From Portulaca oleracea (taxonomy: Eukaryota; Streptophyta; Magnoliopsida; Caryophyllales; Portulacaceae), in NCBI GenBank assembly GCA_029582165.1, contig CM055870.1, positions 43,857,513 to 43,921,512 of the forward strand: a stretch of DNA of 64,000 nucleotides, read 5' to 3'. Shown here piece by piece: positions 57,228-64,000 of the stretch; within the stretch, counting starts at the first letter, position 1, and every line of letters starts with the position of its first letter. The notes under the pieces are model-generated. The model saw only the letters and a program-made list of their open reading frames with translations, did not search any database and was not told the DNA's origin. The position numbers were made by a program, and so were the translations under genes.

Positions 57228-58454
57228 AGAATAAGGGATAGTTGGGTAGACATTCAGAAACCCGATTGGCCCTGTTAAGGACAACATAAACCGAGTTGGT
57301 ATAAACACTAACCATGTTTCCAAGTAAGGAGATAACTTTAGCGGAGTGGGGTCAACATGGCTCGTGTTGGAACTAACAAGAACAAAGTTAAGCATCCGAA
57401 AAGCCAAGTGAACAGCATGACACCGATACAGTTTATGTTGGACACCATCACGCTCCACGCAGGTTAAATACTGGTCGTGTTGAGTAAAGCAGTTCCAGTT
57501 ATGTTCACTTTCTACATGTGACGCTTCGTGCATGTTTGATACAACAACAACAAGAAACTCCCCGGCGAAACAAGGTTGAGCGTAGTTTGGGAGTCTAAAT
57601 GTAAGCCGCTTTTTCCCTTGAATTGATGTTCATGGAAAGGTTGATTTTGACGGATCCAAAGAAAACAAATTTGAATTCGTGCATGCTCGATACGTGTTAT
57701 AAGTTGGATAATAGCGAATTAATCACATTATTATCTGGATTCTTGAAAGATGAAAATGCACAACCCTTATCTCCTTCAGAGGGAGCAAAGACCCTATTCA
57801 AGCAAATGCCTCTTCATAACTTACAAATAGGGTTGCCATGATACCATTTTTGTTAAGGGACATGAGGACATGACATAATCACATCAGTAAGAAGATCATA
57901 CTAATTCCAATGAGAATCACATCTTAGGTGTTCATTGCAAAGTCTCTACGATTAATTAGAGAGTTTAGAACTAAATCCTTTAAGTGCTTTGACAAATATT
58001 TTATCCTACTGTCTATACAGTGTTGACATATAAATTGAAGCAGAGAAAGTTGCCTTCAACTCCCTTGTGTACCCGGTTAATTATTATCCAATAAACATTT
58101 TTGCATCAACACTTTCTTCATCATCTTTTTCTTTTTTAAAAATAAACAAATTATCAGTGGGGGATGACGCTTTATTGATGAATAGAAATTTAAAGGTTTC
58201 TGAAGCTCACAGGCAAGCTATTCCTAGGGAAAGTTTCTACATTGACAACTTCTCCATTCCCTGAATAGACCACAATCACTTCAAATTTACACGAACTCTT
58301 CCAATAAACAACAAATTCGCAATACAGATACTGATCAATCATATTACAACTTCAGACTAGTCATATTACAATTTCAATTCTTTTTCTAAAATAAAAATAA
58401 AAACCATACAAGTTGAGGAATAGGGGTATTTGTGTCCAAAATTTACCCCTCCCA
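57228..58454. other. Region between the hAT element and the reductase gene
   Basis: 57228-57560 has CAACATGGCTCGTGTTG-type words that recall the copia LTR palindromes, but no LTR can be delimited. 57623-57841 is a 72-codon plus-strand frame with no recognised domain. 58300-58454 is the likely 3' UTR of the reductase gene on minus. The rest is unassigned. Confidence 0.4.
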
Positions 58455-61400
58455 TTATGCAGAGTCTGATGATTTCAGAGCTTCGATAACAGATGAGAAA
58501 TCCAAGTCACCAAGGCCGCGTGATTTGGCAACTTTGTAAAGCTCGTTTGCAGCTGCAGCAATTGGAGTAGACTGGGATACCGATTCAGCAAGTCCAAGGG
58601 CAAGCCTCATATCCTGTCAGAAACTTTTACGAGTCAGCTCGTATTTTTCACAAACAGAGTAAAGTTGTGGGGGTTTCTGTGAGCTTTAATTTTATTGACT
58701 GACCTTCTGCTGATGCTTCAGAGGGAATGCAGTTGGGTAGCTGGATTTCACCATTGACGGCCCCTTCATTTTGTACATCGGTGCACTAATCGCACCTTGT
58801 GAGACTACCTGCATTACCAATACATTCAATGCATTCAACGGTTAAGAAATGTTTGTCATGCATGAAATGATCGCATACTCTCTTTCATTTAGTTATCATT
58901 TGCCCTCGTTTTAGGCGGTTGCACATATACAATTTATTAGGTACTTTTGGAGTTGGTTCTCCAAATAGTGTGATTGTTCACTTGCAAATATCGGATCTTC
59001 ACTCTCAAGTCTCAATAGTGTGATTATTTACTTGCAAATATCTTGGAGTAAACTCCAGAATATTTGTGTAAGGCGAAACTTTTCGAATACTTTGGATCGA
59101 GAGCAAACATTGTCTCAACAATTCAGGTATGCAGCTGCATACACTTACCTGATTATGAGGGACGTTACGGCATTAGTTTGGTAGGGTTTGATTTTATACA
59201 TCCCTATTATTTGCATTATGGGATTCCCATCGAAGTGCCAAACTGCAGACTTTTCATGAAAATGACACCAACACAAAACATGGATACACGTTGCAAACTA
59301 TAAATATACATGATACTGACAATTTGATGAGAGTTTGTTCACATCTTCCTATGTCCAGTTGAGGGTCGGGATTTTAGGCATTTCAGAGGGTTATTATACA
59401 GTGAAATTCATGTTGAAGTCTTTTTAACAAACCCTTTTTCAGAATGAAAAAGTTGCTTCAGTTTGGGACTAAGGTGACTGAAGTAATGTCTGACACTCCT
59501 CCCCAAACCATTATCTGCCCAGTTCTAAATAGACTTAGTAGGCAACCAATGCAGCAATAAGGCATATTACCTCTACAAGCACATTTGGATCGAGGCCAAC
59601 TTTTTCACCGAGCAGCAGTCCTTCAGAAAATGATGTCATCATACTACAAAAATGGGCAAGAATAGATGAGATTTTGATCAACATGTCAAATGCTTCAGCC
59701 CAATTAGTAATCCAGCAATCTTCTACCTTCCCATTATCATGTTCACAACAAGTTTCATCGCAGCTCCATTGCCAACATCTCCAAGATAGAATTTTGACTG
59801 CAACAGTACCATATTACCATCATCATACACAGAATATATGATTCCAAATAATAATGCTTGAGATAGTCATCAACAGTTCAAGACAAATGTACCTTTCCCA
59901 TGATGTCCAGTAAAGGCCCAACCTTTTCAAATAGAGATTGGTCACCTGTTATCCTCATGAGAAATTCAGTTTCTGAACTGTTTAAACAGCTGTTAAAGAT
60001 AATGCAGGAGAACAAAGCCTCATACCAGCAGTGAGAAATATCAACTGTCCATCTTCTGCTGGCTTCTTGGAGCCAGAAACTGGAGCCTAATGTAAAATGT
60101 GAAAACATGAGTAACACATTTCCTGCTTATTTCTGTTCTTTTACGCCTCAAAAAACAACAATGGAAGAAAGTTTTGTTGAGAAAAAAGCAAATGGTGGTT
60201 TTTGCATTCCTTCTTAATTTGATCTCTATAGCATGATAAGAAAAGAGAACAGAAGTAATACCTCTAAAAATGTTGCACCAGTAGCTTTTATACGCTCACT
60301 GATAAGTTTAGAAGTGGCACCATCAACCGTTGAAACATCTACATAACTGCACATCAACAAGAGCAGCAGACTGAATTCTTCTAAATCCACTTTACATCAC
60401 TCGCCCCAAGTGTTCAGCAAAAGTACATGTCCAAGGGTCGTAGTCTCCAATTTTATAATATTTGGTGAGCTTTGATTCAAAATGAATATCAAGTGTCATT
60501 GCCGTGCAGAGATCCTCAAAACAAGGGTACAAGTTGGGGTGAAATGACAAGGCTGTGAAGTACAAATAAGAAAGTAATATCCACTACCTCCTCAGAAACT
60601 AACTGAAATTAGTTTTACTTCATATCTTATCTTAACCCAAGTCCTCTGTACTAACAGACAAAAAAACGAGATGAATCTTGTGAATGAAGCAATTATGAAA
60701 AGGAGCGAGCCAACAGGGACATTGTTTCTTGCAATGAACGCTCTAATATGAACAGCATGTTTCGAAAAGGTTGTTAACCAAAAAATATTCAAAGAATAAT
60801 TAAGGAATGATATGCAATGACAGCAAGTAGAAGATCATCATATGATTGATTGATAGCTGCTCGCATCCTCAATATTTTATGAGCTATCATCCACATTGAC
60901 CATATAAATACTTGTATCCTCTCATGGCACATGACATTGCTTACGTCATCTTCGTTGTTATTTCCCCCTAATGCTACGACGCTATCCCCATATAGGCAGA
61001 TTTTTAGATAGTAAACAGCCAATACAGAGAGACTACTAGTGCTGGTTTATATAACTCAATTGGATGAGAAAATTCCTCACCCTTTGCCTGGACCCATGCC
61101 ATTCACAGCTCCATGCTTCCCAAATGCAACGTCCACCTAATGATAAAATGATTACTAATGTGGGCACATCACTTCGAGATCAGAACCAATCAAAAGAAAC
61201 AAACATAAAAACATACGCACTGCACTCTCTGGATCAGCCAACATGGCAAATGTCACATCACATGATGCAGCTACTTCTTCAGGTGAAGGTTGGTACCTGC
61301 ATCAACCACAAGGCAATCAGTTTTTTTTTTTTTTTTTTTTTTTTTGTGGAGGGGGAGGGGGGTGTAATTATTCCATGTCAGGTGAAATAAGACAATTGGG

Positions 61401-62344
61401 ATCCACCAAAGATCCTTGGGCAAGAGTGATATATAGTCACAGTTACATATTCAGGCAGAAATTAAGCTAACATCCAATTTTCTTGTAAATTCGTGATAAC
61501 AACATATCAACAACCATGACCCGGAACAGGATACCCCACCGTGGCAGGATCTAGCAATTCAAAGATATTCATGAGCTGAACCCTGAAATTAGCTTCCAAA
61601 CAGGCATCAAGGTCAACCAGCAGCACTGAGGCCCCCAAATCCAATTGATTTAAAAACCAAGAACAGCTCACAATAAAATATATTTAAGTTTGAAAATCAT
61701 AGATTCAGAATGCATTTGACAAAGTAGTCATGTAACATATAATCCATCCTAATCATAATTTCTGAACTCCAAGTAACAGTAATCTTGGATACTATCAAAA
61801 AGAAAGTAAAGTTGATTCATGTGGGTTGAGGCCTTGGAAGAACATTTCATATGTTTTATTCAAAACAAAAAAGGTCCTGCATTTCAGGTAAAGTATTGTT
61901 TCCGCAACTTGACAATCAGAATGATAAAGCTCAAGCAGGCATATGGATGACCATTCACTACTGACTTGACACAATTGGACTAATTCAGGTTTTGAATTGC
62001 TCAGCCCAAGATGGGAATCGCTCACTCACAGAGCATTCTACATAGCTTCAATTCACAAATCGCAACTTTTGACATTGGCAAACCCCTTCTGCACAGGGTA
62101 ACAAACATCACCCAATCTGGGCATATTGGGTGCCTCACAACTAATGGATATCTCAGCTAAAAAAGAAAACAGCACATAACTGCCCATGGCATGTACTAAA
62201 AATTGAAAATTTTGAAGTAAATGCTCTACCATTTAAGTGTGATGAACTAGAAATGGGTGAATGCACAGAGGAACTTACTTGGCACCCAGGCTGATGAGCG
62301 GATCACATTTACTCTTTGTCCTATTCCAGACAGTCACGTCACAC
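58455..62344 (-). CDS. GLYR2: Glyoxylate/succinic semialdehyde reductase, C-terminal 10 exons (partial)
   Basis: Exons: 62279-62344, 61221-61296, 61081-61136, 60262-60346, 60026-60086, 59893-59945, 59727-59797, 59571-59643, 58704-58808 and 58455-58613. All have GT-AG splice sites and phase is kept, giving 267 residues to the stop. Recognisable parts: CDVTVWNRTKSKCDPL and FAMLADPESA (NAD(P)-binding domain), FLEAPVSGSKKPAEDGQL (substrate loop), GNGAAMKLVVNMIMGS with the catalytic Lys, and DMRLALGLAESVSQSTPIAA at the C-terminal helical domain. This is the beta-hydroxyacid dehydrogenase family; the C-terminus fits the plastid/mitochondrial GLYR2 better than cytosolic GLYR1. It reduces glyoxylate and succinic semialdehyde with NADPH. 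About 90 residues (transit peptide and the GLGxMG nucleotide loop) are missing and must lie to the right of the window, if the gene is intact. Confidence 0.9.
61321..61345. repeat. Poly-T tract and G-rich run in a GLYR2 intron
   Basis: A run of about 25 T, followed by GGAGGGGGAGGGGGG, in the intron between the exons at 61221-61296 and 62279-62344. On the gene strand it is poly-A. It may be a retroposed tail, but no body was recognised. Confidence 0.7.
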
Positions 62345-63806
62345 CTACAACACACAGATAACATGAATAAGCTCCATCAAATGATTCATTTCGAAACAAA
62401 TTTTATGAATTTTCCTTCTTAGACAATTCTTATCTGTAGTACATCAATAAAGAAAGAACAATCACCCTATGCCTCGATTAACAGCAAAACAAAATTTCTT
62501 AGGAGATTAGTAACCAGCATTCCTTATGGCTGAAAGGGCCAGACATTGTGTCTGCAACACAATTTAGGTCAAGTGAATTAAATGCTTTGTAGATGAAAAA
62601 TGTTGCCTATGACTAGGAATCTAAATGGACTGCTCAACAAGAAAATGTCAGATTATTTGCATTCTGACAGTGCTACAGATGTGAACAAGTTCCTACTAAT
62701 GAACTAACCCTCAACCCTATCAGCTTGAGCTACAAAGAGGAAAGTCAGATCAAGGAGATCCAGCAAGAGTTAATTGTCATCACCAACGCAGAATCAGTCC
62801 TTGATAACTAGATCTACTGAGCTAAATCTCAAGCCAGTGATTACCTAGGTTCCTCTTGAGCTCTCTAAGGTCTTCACTACCCTCATTTGCATCTAAATAT
62901 ATCCTAATAATAAACTAAGGTCAAACAGTGGCCATTAGTTCATTCAATTACATCAAATAGGCTTCAATTTGTTCAATTCTGCTTCAAGGAGCATTTTCGT
63001 ATTTTGCTGCATGTCAGGGACTGCTGCTGAGTACATAGGATTGATCCCTGACGATGAAGGAGTCATAGGCTGTCATTGATCATCCTCACTTTAGCCAAGA
63101 AGCACAAATACACTTTCGACCATAGTTAGTACTTGAATTGTACTATTTCGGTTTTCTAGTGTTACAATTGTGTATAAGCTGTAGATACTTTCCTTATTCT
63201 CTTGGAAAGATTCTAGAGTTAGATCTAGTTAAGGGGAAATGGTACCCCCTTATACTATTGTGCCCTTTCATTTCAGTAATCTTTTCTGATTGGTCTGCAG
63301 CCCTTGGATAGCTTTTCTTTCTAGGCTTTTAAAACTTCACCAAGGCTTGTATTCCAAGTTCTAAGGGTTTAAGGGTTGTTGATGAATGATATTGTCTAAG
63401 GGTCAAATACTTGGCTTTACCCAAATCTCTCCAAACTTTAGTTGTCGTTGTGGTGTTTTTAGAGTGAGTTCTTTACAGGTTGGTTGGTGGAATCCTTCCT
63501 ATTATGCGAGCTTTGGCAAGCTCCAAGATCAACTTGGTGAGTATTCTATAAAGTTGAGCATATCTTTCCCTACTTTCTGTTTGAGCTTCATTTGAGCACG
63601 GTTATTGTTATATTGAGTTGTGTTTGATCCTTTCAGGTTTTGTTTGGTGGATATGCTTGATTGAATAGTCTTGTGGTTTATATAATTTGTTTGGTTAAAA
63701 TCATATTCCATTAGGGAGTGATTTAGGGTCAGTTTTTTGAGTTGTTTGGCCATTATCTGAGTCCAAGAATGGTTGGGTTAGACTTGTTTCTTGTTTGTAA
63801 CGGGCA
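62345..63806 (+). other. Upstream intron/flank of GLYR2, ending in an LTR-like region
   Basis: No coding exon of GLYR2 was found here on minus. The right part (about 62970-63806) is probably an LTR: it has CCCCCTTATACTATTG near 63245 and ends ...GTAACGGGCA before a primer binding site. Without the partner LTR the start cannot be set. Confidence 0.45.
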
Positions 63807-63808
63807 TT

Positions 63809-63820
63809 TGGTATTAGAGC
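63809..63820 (+). other. Primer binding site of an LTR retrotransposon
   Basis: TGGTATTAGAGC, one base from TGGTATCAGAGC (initiator tRNA-Met), three bases after a CA that can end an LTR. Marks a plus-strand element that continues past the window. Confidence 0.65.
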
Positions 63821-63957
63821 AAGGTTTGGTACCCAAAATATAGAATTTGTAGTTCCCTACATTTGCTAACCTTGGCTACAAAAGCACCATAAACACCATT
63901 TGGATCAACGTTTCGTAGCTACAATAAGACCCACAACTCCAAACAATAGCTTCCATC

Positions 63958-64000
63958 ATGACTGACGACACTGCTCTTGATCTTGCAACATTTATCCCCT
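63958..64000 (+). CDS. Possible gag start of the right-edge retrotransposon (partial)
   Basis: ATG at 63958 begins MTDDTALDLATFIP and runs open to the edge, about 140 bp after the primer binding site, where gag usually starts. Too short to assign to copia or gypsy. Confidence 0.35.
   Translation, partial: MTDDTALDLATFIP

Noticed and set aside
57114..57533. 139-codon minus-strand frame
   Set aside because: Its end runs through the subterminal word array of the hAT element and the rest has no known motif.
1..64000. tRNA, rRNA, bacterial operon or phage features
   Set aside because: None seen; spliced plant genes and plant transposable elements account for the recognised sequence.

Overview
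This is nuclear DNA from a flowering plant, almost certainly a eudicot. It has two intron-rich plant genes at the edges and about 49 kb of nested, mostly decayed transposable elements between them. The order cannot be fixed from the window. There are no rRNA or tRNA genes, no CRISPR array and no bacterial gene layout.

Left edge (1-8.3 kb): a complete six-exon gene on the minus strand, 1898-5905, encodes a 173-residue Nudix hydrolase of the plant NUDT25 (Ap4A hydrolase) type. Downstream of it lies a foldback repeat split by a small hAT-type element. Upstream, 5.95-8.3 kb is AT-rich and carries three Stowaway-type MITEs, one nested in another.

Middle (8.4-57.2 kb): an old L1-type LINE (A, minus strand, about 8.41-21.6 kb) is split by an 8.66-kb copia-like LTR element (9074-17736, minus strand). 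A LINE scrap (F), the 3' end of a gypsy-like element and two LTR-like blocks (E, G) follow. A Ty3/gypsy element C (29171-35323, plus strand) still shows gag, protease, RT, RNase H and integrase, broken by a stop, frameshifts and a small insertion. LINE B (36.04-37.56 kb) carries a 349-bp MITE. Element D (37604-41937, plus strand, perfect 5-bp TSD) is a non-autonomous LTR element inserted in LINE E. D resembles C in leader, first gag codons, R-U5 and LTR palindromes, but has no pol. LINE C (43.13-48.76 kb, minus strand, C-terminal RNase H) contains a hAT-type MITE. After an AT-rich stretch come a probable solo LTR, another Stowaway MITE, a 2.8-kb region with inverted ends holding a 133-bp minisatellite, and a hAT-type MITE with perfect 8-bp TSDs.

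Right edge (58.4-64 kb): ten exons on the minus strand encode the last 267 residues of a glyoxylate/succinic semialdehyde reductase of the GLYR2 type. Its N-terminal exons are not in the window. The upstream intron or flank contains the start of a plus-strand LTR retrotransposon that runs off the edge.

Most notable patterns: (i) five LTR blocks each carry their own short palindrome, repeated about 4-9 times and ending about 40-90 bp before the TATA box; copia and block E also have copies well outside that site. (ii) C and D look like an autonomous/non-autonomous pair, and D encodes a gag-derived protein fused to an unrecognised C-terminal region.
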